A DNA stretch of 64,000 bases, from assembly GCA_965247455.1 (NCBI GenBank), contig CBDFHE010000016.1, forward strand, positions 62,001 through 126,000, in the 5' to 3' direction. Of the stretch, positions 32,028 to 40,038 are shown in pieces. How positions within the stretch are numbered: position 1 is the first letter of the stretch; each line of letters starts with the position of its first letter. This DNA comes from JACZYA01 sp965247455. GTDB lineage: Bacteria; Acidobacteriota; Terriglobia; Acidiferrales; 2-02-FULL-67-57. Position numbers and translations under genes: made by a program. The notes beneath the pieces were generated by a model, which was given only the letters and a program-made list of their open reading frames with translations, did no database searches and was not told the origin of the DNA.

Positions 32028-32124
32028 AAGAAAGACACCCCCTCCAGTTGCCCGCCATCTTAGGCCCCGCCCTCAGCCAAGTCAACGCGCGGGGCGTGGC
32101 GCGCATCCTAACCGGCAGGCGAAA

Positions 32125-32153
32125 TTGACGGTGCGGCGGGCTTGTGCTAGCGT
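32125..32153 (+). promoter_or_regulatory. Candidate sigma70 promoter of the tol-pal cluster
   Basis: TTGACG (32125-32130), 17-nt spacer, TAGCGT (32148-32153), 45 nt upstream of the tolQ ATG, in the divergent gap with the kinase gene. Confidence 0.5.
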
Positions 32154-32198
32154 AGCTTCGATGGCCGCGCGCGCCGGAAACGTTCCGCTTGGAGGGCC

Positions 32199-32888
32199 AT
32201 GCCGGAACTAAACTTGGGGCTGTTGCAAGCCGACCTAACCCAGTTGCTGCTGCAAACGGGTTGGGTGGCGCGCTTCGTTCTTCTGGTTCTGCTCGGTTTC
32301 TCGGTTTTTTCTTGGGCCGTCATTTACCGGAAGTACATCATCTTCCGCCATGCTCGCGCGCAGACCGCGCGCTTTCTGGAGGTCTTCCGCACCGCGCAGA
32401 GTTTCCCGGAAGCGCGTCCCCTGGTAGCCACCTTCCCCGCCACCCCGCTGGCATCCGTCTATGCGGCCGGGATGCAGGAGTTGAACAGCCTGCGCGTGGG
32501 CAACAACCCGCAGGGCAAGGGACTCAAGAGCACGGACGCGGTCAACGTGGCCATGCACCTGGCGTCGGCAACGGAAGTCTCGCAGTTGGAGGAACGGATG
32601 AGTTTCCTGGCCACCACCGGCGCGGTGACGCCGTTCATCGGCCTGTTCGGAACCGTTTGGGGCATCATGGGCGCCTTCATGGGTCTGGGCCAAGCCGGTG
32701 CCACCACGCTGAGCGCGGTTGCGCCCGGCATTGCCGAAGCGCTCATCGCCACCGCTGCGGGTCTATTCGCTGCCATCCCGGCGGTGATTGCGTACAATTA
32801 CTTCCTCCACCAGGTCCGCGAGTTCGCCACCCGCATGAACAATTTTTCCCTAGAGTTTTTGACTCGAGCAGAAAAGATCTATTCGTAA
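32199..32888 (+). CDS. tolQ: TolQ/ExbB proton channel subunit
   Basis: This inner-membrane subunit of the Tol-Pal (or TonB) energiser has 229 residues and three membrane helices: FVLLVLLGFSVFSWAVIYRK (about 27-46), TGAVTPFIGLFGTVWGIMGAF (about 138-158) and IATAAGLFAAIPAVIAYNYF (about 185-204). The conserved TxFIGLxGTVWGIM and AxGLxxAIPA motifs are intact. First gene of the cluster, 15 nt ahead of tolR. Confidence 0.94.
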   Translation: MPELNLGLLQADLTQLLLQTGWVARFVLLVLLGFSVFSWAVIYRKYIIFRHARAQTARFLEVFRTAQSFPEARPLVATFPATPLASVYAAGMQELNSLRVGNNPQGKGLKSTDAVNVAMHLASATEVSQLEERMSFLATTGAVTPFIGLFGTVWGIMGAFMGLGQAGATTLSAVAPGIAEALIATAAGLFAAIPAVIAYNYFLHQVREFATRMNNFSLEFLTRAEKIYS

Positions 32889-32903
32889 TTCGGAGGACCT
32901 ATC

Positions 32904-33326
32904 ATGGCTGCTCCTATTCGCCAGCCACGCACCGCCAGTTCCATGGCCGACATCAACATCACGCCTTTCGTAGATGTGGTCTTGGTGTTGCTCGTCATTT
33001 TTATGATCACCGCGCCCATCTTGCAGTCCGGCATCGAAGTCCAACTGCCCAAGACCAAGACCGTCAAGGCCATCGTCGAGGAACGCTTGGTGCTGACCAT
33101 CGACCGCGGCCAGCGGCTCTACCTGGGCAACGACCTGGTCAACATCAACGCCCTGGGCGAGCTGCTGCGCGCCAAGGGACCCGCTGACCAGCGGTCGGTC
33201 TATATCCGCTGCGACGAATCGGTGCCCTTCGGCACGGTTGCGACGGTGATGGACGCCGTCCGCCAGGCAGGCATCGAGAACGTGAGCATGGTGACGGAGC
33301 CGATTCGGAAGCGCCGCCGCTCCTAA
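32904..33326 (+). CDS. tolR: TolR/ExbD
   Basis: The 140-residue partner of TolQ with one N-terminal membrane helix carrying the proton-pathway Asp (ADINITPFVDVVLVLLVIFM, about residues 15-34), then a periplasmic domain (GIEVQLPKTKTV, VPFGTVATVMDAVRQAGIENVSMVTEP). The ATG has a GGAGG site. It is closely followed (10 nt) by the TonB/TolA-like gene. Confidence 0.94.
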   Translation: MAAPIRQPRTASSMADINITPFVDVVLVLLVIFMITAPILQSGIEVQLPKTKTVKAIVEERLVLTIDRGQRLYLGNDLVNINALGELLRAKGPADQRSVYIRCDESVPFGTVATVMDAVRQAGIENVSMVTEPIRKRRRS

Positions 33327-33335
33327 GGTTTTCCG

Positions 33336-34115
33336 ATGGCGCACGCAAATCAAATCGCATCGCCCGACGGCTTGAAGCGGCCGCTGCTGGTGTCGGTGAC
33401 GGCGCATGCCGGTCTGGTCGCCTTGATGTTGTTGGGTTTGCCGGCTCACCAGCGCGGCGAATCCTGGGGCGGCCCCGGCGGCGGAGCGGTGCAAGTTTCG
33501 CTTGTGCGCCGTCTGCCGGGGATTTCCCTGCCGCGTCCTCCGATTGTGACCCAGAGCCGCCGCGCCACCGAGTCGCGGGGACTCCACCGGGAGCAACCCA
33601 AACCCGAACCGCCCCGGCAAGAGCAGGCCCAGGCGCTACCCCGCTTTGGCGAGGAGCCAAAGCCCGCGCCACAGCGACGCCGGCGGCGGGAGGTGCCTCT
33701 GGTGGTCAACCCGCCCGGCGCCATCCCCCAGGGCGAAGGCGGCCCCCCGGCGCTGCCCTACACTTCCTTCCAAGCGGCTGGAGCCGAGGGCGGCATGAGC
33801 TTCGGGTCGGGCGGCGCGTTCGGCGGCCGCTATCCCTGGTACGTGGACAGCGTGCGCCGCCGCATCAGCAGCAACTGGCTGCTCTCCAGCATTGATCCCT
33901 ACGTGCAGTGGGCGCCGCGCGTGGTGGTGAGCTTTGAGATTCTGCGCAACGGCACAGTGGTGAACCTGCAAGTGCTGCGGGCGAGTGGAGTGGCCTCGGT
34001 GGACCGCTCGGCGGTGCGCGCCGTGCGCGCCTCCTCGCCGCTCGACCGCCTGCCGTCGGGCCACGTCGGCGACAAGGTCAGGGTCGAGTTCTGGTTCGAT
34101 TTCCGCCGCCCGTGA
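33336..34115 (+). CDS. TolA/TonB-like energy transducer
   Basis: A 259-residue protein with an N-terminal membrane helix (LVSVTAHAGLVALMLLGL), a Pro/Arg/Glu-rich periplasmic linker (about 70-140) and a C-terminal TonB-type domain (about 165-259: YPWYVDSVRRRISSNWLL ... VVVSFEILRNGTVVNLQVLRASG). Position between tolR and tolB suggests the TolA role; the C-terminal fold is of TonB type. Its TGA overlaps the GTG of tolB. Confidence 0.86.
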   Translation: MAHANQIASPDGLKRPLLVSVTAHAGLVALMLLGLPAHQRGESWGGPGGGAVQVSLVRRLPGISLPRPPIVTQSRRATESRGLHREQPKPEPPRQEQAQALPRFGEEPKPAPQRRRRREVPLVVNPPGAIPQGEGGPPALPYTSFQAAGAEGGMSFGSGGAFGGRYPWYVDSVRRRISSNWLLSSIDPYVQWAPRVVVSFEILRNGTVVNLQVLRASGVASVDRSAVRAVRASSPLDRLPSGHVGDKVRVEFWFDFRRP

Positions 34116-35503
34116 AGGTTCCCGGAGTAACCAAGAACGTGCGTTTGCGCCCAACTGAAATGGAGTTGAAGCGACTGGCTCTCGGCGCTGCTGTCCTGCT
34201 GGCGGTGGCACTGTTACCGCTGCGGGTCGAGCCTCAGCAAGACTGGTTCCGCACCGGTACCGGCTTGGGGGTGGAGAAGGTGCGCGTGGCGCTGCCGTCC
34301 TTCGCCGCCTTCGCGACCGAGGCGGAAACCCTGGCGGGAATTTTCAACGCCACCCTGTGGAACGACTTGGCGATGAGCGGTGTGGTGGAACTGGTCAGCT
34401 CCAGCTTCTATCTCTTGGAGGGGCCCACCCGCCCCAGCGACCTCAACCACGAAGCCTGGGTTGCGAGTCCCACCGAGGCTCACATGGTGGCCTACGGCAA
34501 CCTGGAGTTTCTCAGCGCCGACCTGGCGGTCAACGCCTGGCTTTCGGACGTGCGCAATCCGGGCGCACCGGCGGTGATCGCCAAGCGCTACCGCGGCGAC
34601 CGCACCGAAGACCAGGCCCGGCAGTTGGCGCACCAATTCGCCGACGAGATTGTCGAACGCTTGAGCGGCGGCCAGCCCGGCATTGCCCGCACGCAAGTGG
34701 CTTTCGTCAGCAACCGCTCGCGCAAAAAGGAAATCTGGGTGATGGACTACGACGGCCACAACCAGCACCGCGTGGGCCGCTGCGGCATCCGGTGCCTGAC
34801 GCCGCGCTGGTCGTTCGACCGCACTCGCCTGGCCTACACCGCCTATTCCACCCCGGCGGGGAAATCGGTTCCCCGGGTGGACATTCATCTCCATTCCCTG
34901 CTGACCAAACGCCCGCTGGCCTTCCCGTCCTTGGGCGGAACCACCACCACGCCCGCCTGGTCGCCCGACGGCAGGCGGCTGGCGCTTTCTTCCAGCCGCA
35001 CCCGCGACCACGAAATCTATGTGTGCAACCCCGACGGCAGCAATCTCCGCCGGCTGACTTTTTCCCAAGGAGTGGACATCTCCCCGGCCTGGAACCCGCG
35101 TACCGGCGAGCAGATTGCCTTTGTCAGCGACCGCGGGGGCTCGCCGCAAATTTATCTAATGGACGCCGATGGCTCCAACGTCGAGCGGCTGACCAGCGGC
35201 GAAGGCTACGCTGTCTCGCCCGCCTGGTCGCCCAATGGGCAGATTATTGCCTTCGCCTGGCAGCACGACGACGCCCCCCTCGACATCTATGTAATGGACG
35301 TGGCCACCCGCCAGACCGTCCAGTTGACCCGCGACGCCGGCCGCAACGAGCAGCCCAGTTGGGCTCCCGACGGCCGCCACCTGGTTTTCCAGTCCACCCG
35401 CAGCGGCCGCAACCAGGTCTGGATGATGCTGGCCGACGGCACCGGGCTGCGGCAGTTGACTTTCGAGGGGGCCAATACCGCCCCCCATTGGACTCCGCGG
35501 TGA
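34112..35503 (+). CDS. tolB: Tol-Pal system beta-propeller protein TolB
   Basis: A periplasmic protein of up to 463 residues. A hydrophobic export signal (LALGAAVLLAVALLPLRVE) precedes the TolB N-terminal domain and a C-terminal beta-propeller with WSPDG-type repeats (PAWSPDGRRLALSS, PAWNPRTGEQIAFVSDRGG, PAWSPNGQIIAFAW, PSWAPDGRHLVFQS). The GTG at 34112 overlaps the upstream stop (GTGA); an ATG at 34160 immediately before the signal peptide is an equally plausible start. It transmits the state of the Tol motor to Pal. Confidence 0.93.
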   Translation: MKVPGVTKNVRLRPTEMELKRLALGAAVLLAVALLPLRVEPQQDWFRTGTGLGVEKVRVALPSFAAFATEAETLAGIFNATLWNDLAMSGVVELVSSSFYLLEGPTRPSDLNHEAWVASPTEAHMVAYGNLEFLSADLAVNAWLSDVRNPGAPAVIAKRYRGDRTEDQARQLAHQFADEIVERLSGGQPGIARTQVAFVSNRSRKKEIWVMDYDGHNQHRVGRCGIRCLTPRWSFDRTRLAYTAYSTPAGKSVPRVDIHLHSLLTKRPLAFPSLGGTTTTPAWSPDGRRLALSSSRTRDHEIYVCNPDGSNLRRLTFSQGVDISPAWNPRTGEQIAFVSDRGGSPQIYLMDADGSNVERLTSGEGYAVSPAWSPNGQIIAFAWQHDDAPLDIYVMDVATRQTVQLTRDAGRNEQPSWAPDGRHLVFQSTRSGRNQVWMMLADGTGLRQLTFEGANTAPHWTPR

Positions 35504-35596
35504 GAGGCGAATTTTTGATTGAATCCCGCGGCAGCCGCGGCTATGATGAGCGGGGCTGGTGGAAAATGACCGAATCTGACTACCGGAGGTGAACAG

Positions 35597-36346
35597 ATGG
35601 ACTTGCGGCGTGACATTCGCTGGATAGGACTTTTGACGTTGTTGGCACTGGTATTGTTGGCCGGGGGTTGCGCCAAGAAGGCGCCCTTGCCGCCGCCACC
35701 CACTCCATTACCGCCGCCGGCTCCGGCCGCTCCCACGGCCACGCTGCGAGCGATGCCGAGCGTGATCGAGAAAGGACAGTCCACCAACTTGTCGTGGAAT
35801 TCGACCAACGCTACCGACCTGCGCTTGGAACCCGGACTGGGTTCGGTGGGCCCGCAGGGATCGAGCAGCGTTTCACCCGACCGCTCCACCACCTACACGC
35901 TGGTGGCCACCGGTCCGGGCGGCCGCGCCGAAGCCACCGCTCGCATCACGGTCAACATACCACCGCCGCCACCGCCACCGGTAACACGCCCCTCGGCCGA
36001 GGAGGCCTTCGCGCAAAGGGTCCGCGATGCCTTCTTTGACTTTGACAAGGCTGACGTACGCCCCGATGCGCGCGTGGCGCTGACGCAGTCGGCTGAGTTC
36101 CTGCGCGAGTACCCCGAGGCGCGGGTGTTGCTGGAGGGACACTGCGACGAGCGCGGCACCACCGAATACAACCTAGGGCTGGGCGACCGCCGGGCCAACT
36201 CGGCCAAGGAATTTTTGGTCTCGCTCGGGGTTGGCCCCGACCGCATCGAGACCATCAGCTACGGCAAGGAGCGCCCGTTCTGCTCTGAGTCGAACGAAGA
36301 GTGCTGGCAGTTGAACCGGCGCTCGCATTTCGTTCTCTTGCGTTGA
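35597..36346 (+). CDS. pal: Peptidoglycan-associated lipoprotein Pal with an inserted Ig-like domain
   Basis: An outer-membrane lipoprotein of 249 residues (lipobox LLAGGC at about 26) with a proline-rich linker. Residues about 47-118 form an Ig-like beta-sandwich (ATLRAMPSVIEKGQSTNLSW ... TTYTLVATGPGG) not found in classical Pal. The C-terminal OmpA domain (about 135-249) has FDFDKADVRPDAR, LLEGHCDERGTTEYNLGLGDRRA and YGKERPFC, typical of peptidoglycan binding. A GGAGG site precedes the ATG. Normal Pal proteins have about 170 residues, the difference being mainly the Ig-like insertion. Confidence 0.92.
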   Translation: MDLRRDIRWIGLLTLLALVLLAGGCAKKAPLPPPPTPLPPPAPAAPTATLRAMPSVIEKGQSTNLSWNSTNATDLRLEPGLGSVGPQGSSSVSPDRSTTYTLVATGPGGRAEATARITVNIPPPPPPPVTRPSAEEAFAQRVRDAFFDFDKADVRPDARVALTQSAEFLREYPEARVLLEGHCDERGTTEYNLGLGDRRANSAKEFLVSLGVGPDRIETISYGKERPFCSESNEECWQLNRRSHFVLLR

Positions 36347-36386
36347 GGGGTGTCGCGGGAGTCGGGTCGGCAAGGAGGGATGACCC

Positions 36387-37286
36387 GTGAAGAAAGTTTT
36401 GTTTCTGGCTGCCGTGGCGGCTTTGGTGGGCGTGCTGCTGTGGCCGTCACCGGCCGTCGCGCAAAAGCAGAGAGACATCCTCATCCAAGTGCAGCGCGAT
36501 GTAACCACGCTGCAACAACAACTCCGCGACCTGCAACAGAGCGTTGACCGCAACAACGCCGTCCTCAAGACTTTGATCGAGCAGGCCGTGGACGCCGTCA
36601 ACCACATGGGCACCGTCATCGACGGGTTGGAACAGTCGGTCCAGCAGGCACAGGCCCGTACCAACACGCGCGTGAATTCCCTGGTGGTGCAGGTGCAGTC
36701 GCTGCGGGATACGGTGGACGAGGTGGGCGCGCGCCTGGGCCGCATCTCCCAGCAACTGGCGGAAACGCAGGGGGTGATGCGGAGTGTGGATGCGCGACTG
36801 GCTACTACTCCCCCGCCCGCTCCGGTGGAAGGCTCGGAAGGAGAGCCGGGCGCAGCGGCCGCCCCGCCCACAGGGACACCCGCGCAAACCAGAGTTCCCT
36901 CGGCCCAGTCGCTTTATGACACCGCCTTGCGCGACTTCATTGCCGGCAACTACGACCTCTCGCAGCAACAGTTCAACGACTACCTGCGCTACTACGGACG
37001 GACCGAGTTGGCCGGCAACGCCCAGTTCTATCTGGGCGAGGTCCAGTACCGCCAGCACAACTACCAGTCCGCCATCGAGAACTACAACCGAGTGCTCACG
37101 CAGTATTCCAACAGCAACAAGATTCCGGCGGCGCTGCTGAAGAAAGGCTACGCGCTGCTGGAGTTGAAGCAGCAGGCTGAGGGTGTGCGGGTTCTGCGCC
37201 GGTTGCTGGAAAAGTATCCACGCTCCGACCAGGCGCCCATGGCGCGCGCGCGGCTGCGGCGGCTGGGAGCGATCGCTTCGCGCTGA
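36387..37286 (+). CDS. cpoB: CpoB/YbgF-type coiled-coil TPR protein
   Basis: A periplasmic protein of 299 residues that couples Tol-Pal to cell-wall synthesis at division in known cases. It has a signal peptide (LFLAAVAALVGVLLWPSPAVA), a coiled coil (about 25-125: DVTTLQQQLRDLQQSVDRNN), a Pro/Ala linker (about 140-170) and three TPR repeats (about 172-290: SLYDTALRDFIAGNYDLSQQQFNDYL, NAQFYLGEVQYRQHNYQSAIENYN). GTG start at 36387. It closes the tol-pal set. Confidence 0.9.
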   Translation: MKKVLFLAAVAALVGVLLWPSPAVAQKQRDILIQVQRDVTTLQQQLRDLQQSVDRNNAVLKTLIEQAVDAVNHMGTVIDGLEQSVQQAQARTNTRVNSLVVQVQSLRDTVDEVGARLGRISQQLAETQGVMRSVDARLATTPPPAPVEGSEGEPGAAAAPPTGTPAQTRVPSAQSLYDTALRDFIAGNYDLSQQQFNDYLRYYGRTELAGNAQFYLGEVQYRQHNYQSAIENYNRVLTQYSNSNKIPAALLKKGYALLELKQQAEGVRVLRRLLEKYPRSDQAPMARARLRRLGAIASR

Positions 37287-37349
37287 AACCAGAGGCGCCA
37301 GCGGCCATTTACACGGTGAGGGGTTCACTGCGAGTGGAGGGGCTACTGC

Positions 37350-37766
37350 ATGGTCAATAAGGCCATCCTGATCGGCCGGCTGGGCCGCGACCCGGAAATG
37401 CGCTACACCGGCGGCGGCACACCGGTCTGCAACTTCAGCCTGGCCACCGACGAGAGTTATACCGACAAGGCGGGCCAGCGACAAAAGAAAACGGAGTGGC
37501 ACAACATCGTTGCCTGGGGGAAGCTGGCCGAGCAGTGCACCAACTTGCTCGGCAAGGGCAAGCTGGCCTACGTGGAAGGGCGGCTCCAAACCCGCGAGTG
37601 GAATGACCGCGACGGCAACAAGCGCCGCACCACCGAAATTGTCATCAACCGCATGCGCATCCTCACGCCGCGCGGCGGCCCCGCCCTCGACATGGACGCG
37701 GGCGCCGGCGTCGAGCCCCCGGAAGAAACCGCTCCCCACATCACCGACGACGACGTCCCCTTCTAG
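37350..37766 (+). CDS. ssb: Single-stranded DNA-binding protein
   Basis: The 138 residues comprise an OB fold (VNKAILIGRLGRDPEMRYTGGGTPVCNFSLATDE, WHNIVAWGKLAEQC) and a short acidic tail ending DDDVPF, the usual SSB protein-interaction tip. The glycine-rich linker is short. It is 63 nt after cpoB and probably part of the same transcript or with its own start. Confidence 0.95.
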   Translation: MVNKAILIGRLGRDPEMRYTGGGTPVCNFSLATDESYTDKAGQRQKKTEWHNIVAWGKLAEQCTNLLGKGKLAYVEGRLQTREWNDRDGNKRRTTEIVINRMRILTPRGGPALDMDAGAGVEPPEETAPHITDDDVPF

Positions 37767-37796
37767 GCTGGAGAAAGCGCCAGGAAAACCTCGGGG

Positions 37797-37817
37797 GCCT
37801 GTCTGCCGCAGGCAGGC
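37797..37817. repeat. 19-nt hairpin element inside another hairpin, copy 3
   Basis: CCTGTCTGCCGCAGGCAGG (37798-37816) interrupts an otherwise continuous short hairpin: without it GGGGG and CTAAAGCCC join into GGGGGCTAAAGCCC. Confidence 0.75.
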
Positions 37818-37902
37818 TAAAGCCCTGTTGTTCTTGCCGGGCGGATTGGCTGGTACGGCTCTTGACGCGAACCAGCTTCGCCAAGATCAGTGTCAACTGG
37901 AG

Positions 37903-37978
37903 GTTCAGCCCAGCGGCTTCCGCCGCTGGGTCCCACGGGCCGAAGCCTGCCTGCGGCAAGCAGGCCCGTGGGCTGAAC
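37903..37978. repeat. Cloverleaf-like repeat with an inserted 19-nt hairpin
   Basis: Outer stem GTTCAGCCCA/TGGGCTGAAC (37903-37912 with 37969-37978) encloses two smaller stems, CAGCGGC/GCCGCTG and CCACGGGCC/GGCCCGTGG. The reverse complement of 50912-50968 matches it almost base for base, except that here CCTGCCTGCGGCAAGCAGG (37946-37964) is added in the loop of the second stem. Confidence 0.85.
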
Positions 37979-38020
37979 ATCGGCCCAGGATGGGCTACTA
38001 CTCAAAGGCTGTGGGTTTCC

Positions 38021-39244
38021 CTACTCGTAGCGGAGGGCTTCGATGGGGTCGAGGCGCGCGGCCTTGTGAGCGGGATAGTAGCCGAAGAAGATTCCTATGG
38101 TGGCTGAGAACAGCACCGCCACCACCACGGCTCGCGTGGAGATCAGCACTGGCCAGCCCAGAAAGCCTGAAATCAGGCCGGAGGCGCCCGCGCCCAGCAT
38201 GATGCCCAGCGTACCTCCCAACAGCGCCAACGTCACGGCTTCCACCAGGAACTGTCGGCGGATGTCCATTTCGGTGGCGCCGACCGCCATGCGGACGCCG
38301 ATCTCGCGCGTGCGCTCGGTCACCGACACCAGCATGATGTTCATGATGCCGATGCCGCCTACCAGCAAGGAAATCGAGGCGATGCTGCCCAGCAGCATGG
38401 TCATCACCTGGCTGGTCTGCTCGGCTAGCTCGGCGAACTCAAACTGGGTGCGCACCTGGAAATCGTCTTCGGCGCCGGGCCCAATGCGGTGCCGCTCGCG
38501 CAACACCGCTTCGATCTGGGCCTGCGCCGCCAGCGAGGCTTCCCGGCTGACCGCGGTGCAGGAGAGAAACTGCACCCAGTCCTGCCCGGAGATTTTCTTT
38601 TGCAAGGTGGTGTAGGGCATGAAGACGCGGTCGTCCTGATCGTTGCCCCAAGAGGTCTGTCCCTTGGGCGCCATCACTCCAATGACTTGAAAGGGCTGTT
38701 CCTTGATGCGGATGGTCTGGCCGAGTGGGTCCTCGTCGGGGAACAAGATGTTGGCCACGGTCGTGCCCAGCACCGCCACGTTCTGGGCCGAGCGCACCTC
38801 CTCGTCGCCGAACGGGGTGCCGGCCAGCAAAGGCCAGTCGCGCACAGTGAAATAGTTCTCGGTGGTTCCCATCAGGCGGGTGAACCAGTTCTGGTTGCGG
38901 AAGATGACTTGGCCGCTGCTATTGGTTCCGGGGGCGCATTTGGTGATCAGCGGGACTTCCCGCTCGATGGCCCTCATGTCGGCGATCTTTAGAGTCTTGA
39001 CCGAGCCGAAGCCGTGCCGAACGCCTCTCCGGCGCCGCGAGGGGCTGCCGGCGGAGACGAAGACGGTGTTGGTGCCGAAGCTCTTGATCTGCTCCTGCAC
39101 CTGATTTTCCGCGCCCTGCCCCACCGCCACCATGGCGATCACAGCCGAGACACCGATGACGATGCCCAGCATGGTCAGCGTGGAGCGCATCTTGTTGCGG
39201 GCCAGCGCCCGCAAAGCAATACGAAACACCATCCCTAAGTCCAT
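38021..39244 (-). CDS. MacB/FtsX-type ABC transporter permease
   Basis: A 407-residue inner-membrane permease of the MacB type without fused ATPase. Membrane helix 1 is at about 20-45 (MLGIVIGVSAVIAMVAVG), followed by a large periplasmic MacB_PCD domain (about 50-270) and three helices at the C-terminus (SISLLVGGIGIMNIMLVSVTERTREIG; VTLALLGGTLGIMLGAGASGLI; VVVAVLFSATIGIFFGYYPAHKAARLDPIEALRYE, the typical ending). Last gene of the sigma-factor-led operon, 6 nt after the ATPase. Confidence 0.92.
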   Translation of the reverse strand: MDLGMVFRIALRALARNKMRSTLTMLGIVIGVSAVIAMVAVGQGAENQVQEQIKSFGTNTVFVSAGSPSRRRRGVRHGFGSVKTLKIADMRAIEREVPLITKCAPGTNSSGQVIFRNQNWFTRLMGTTENYFTVRDWPLLAGTPFGDEEVRSAQNVAVLGTTVANILFPDEDPLGQTIRIKEQPFQVIGVMAPKGQTSWGNDQDDRVFMPYTTLQKKISGQDWVQFLSCTAVSREASLAAQAQIEAVLRERHRIGPGAEDDFQVRTQFEFAELAEQTSQVMTMLLGSIASISLLVGGIGIMNIMLVSVTERTREIGVRMAVGATEMDIRRQFLVEAVTLALLGGTLGIMLGAGASGLISGFLGWPVLISTRAVVVAVLFSATIGIFFGYYPAHKAARLDPIEALRYE

Positions 39245-39250
39245 GGCTGG

Positions 39251-40024
39251 CTACTCCCTCGCCTCGGCGACTTCTACTTCGGCCGCTTCGGTCATGATTT
39301 GATGGACAGCTTCCAGAGCCTGGTGGCGGTCGCGCACCGGGTAGTCGTGCAGGATGAGGCCGTCACGCATGAACACAATCCGCCGGGCATAGGCTGCGAT
39401 GTTGGGTTCGTGCGTCACCAGCACCACCAGCAACTCCCGCTCGCGGTTGAGCCGCTCCAGCAGGTTCATAATCTCCACGCTGGTGCGGCTGTCGAGGTTG
39501 CCGGTGGGCTCATCGGCCAGCAGGATGGACGGGTTGTTGATGAGGGCGCGCGCGATGGCCACCCGCTGCTGCTGCCCGCCGGAGAGTTGGCTGGGCTGGT
39601 GATGTTCGCGCCCATCCAGCCCCACCAAGCGCAGCACCGCCTGCGCCCGCTGGTGGCGTTCTTCGGCCGGCAGAGCGGCGTAGAGTGTGGGCAGCTCAAC
39701 GTTTTCCAGCGCCGAAGTGCGGGCCAGCAGGTTGAACTGCTGAAAGACAAATCCGATTTTGCGGTTGCGGATGTGGGCGCGCTCCACCGAGGAAAGAGCA
39801 GCCACGTCGCGGCCTTCCAGCAGATAGCGGCCGGCAGTGGGGTGGTCAAGGCAGCCCAGCAAATTCATCAGGGTGGATTTGCCAGAGCCCGAGGCGCCCA
39901 TGATGGCGATCATCTCGCCGGGTTGGACGCTGAACGAGACTCCTTGCAGAGCGGGAATCTCCACCTCGCCCATGTGGTACACCTTGTGGACTTCTTCCAG
40001 TTGGATGACGGGGCCGTTCTGCAC
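39251..40024 (-). CDS. ABC transporter ATP-binding protein (MacB/LolD type)
   Basis: The ATPase partner of the permease, 257 residues from a GTG at 40024 with GGAAGGG upstream. Walker A GASGSGKST (about residue 43), Q-loop FQQFNLLARTSALENV, signature LSGGQQQRVAIARAL, Walker B ILLADEPTGNLD. The open frame reaches 40234, but that part overlaps the membrane fusion protein and has no conserved sequence. The C-terminus is about 30 residues longer than LolD. Confidence 0.93.
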   Translation of the reverse strand: MQNGPVIQLEEVHKVYHMGEVEIPALQGVSFSVQPGEMIAIMGASGSGKSTLMNLLGCLDHPTAGRYLLEGRDVAALSSVERAHIRNRKIGFVFQQFNLLARTSALENVELPTLYAALPAEERHQRAQAVLRLVGLDGREHHQPSQLSGGQQQRVAIARALINNPSILLADEPTGNLDSRTSVEIMNLLERLNRERELLVVLVTHEPNIAAYARRIVFMRDGLILHDYPVRDRHQALEAVHQIMTEAAEVEVAEARE

Positions 40025-40038
40025 GGGGTTTCCCTTCC

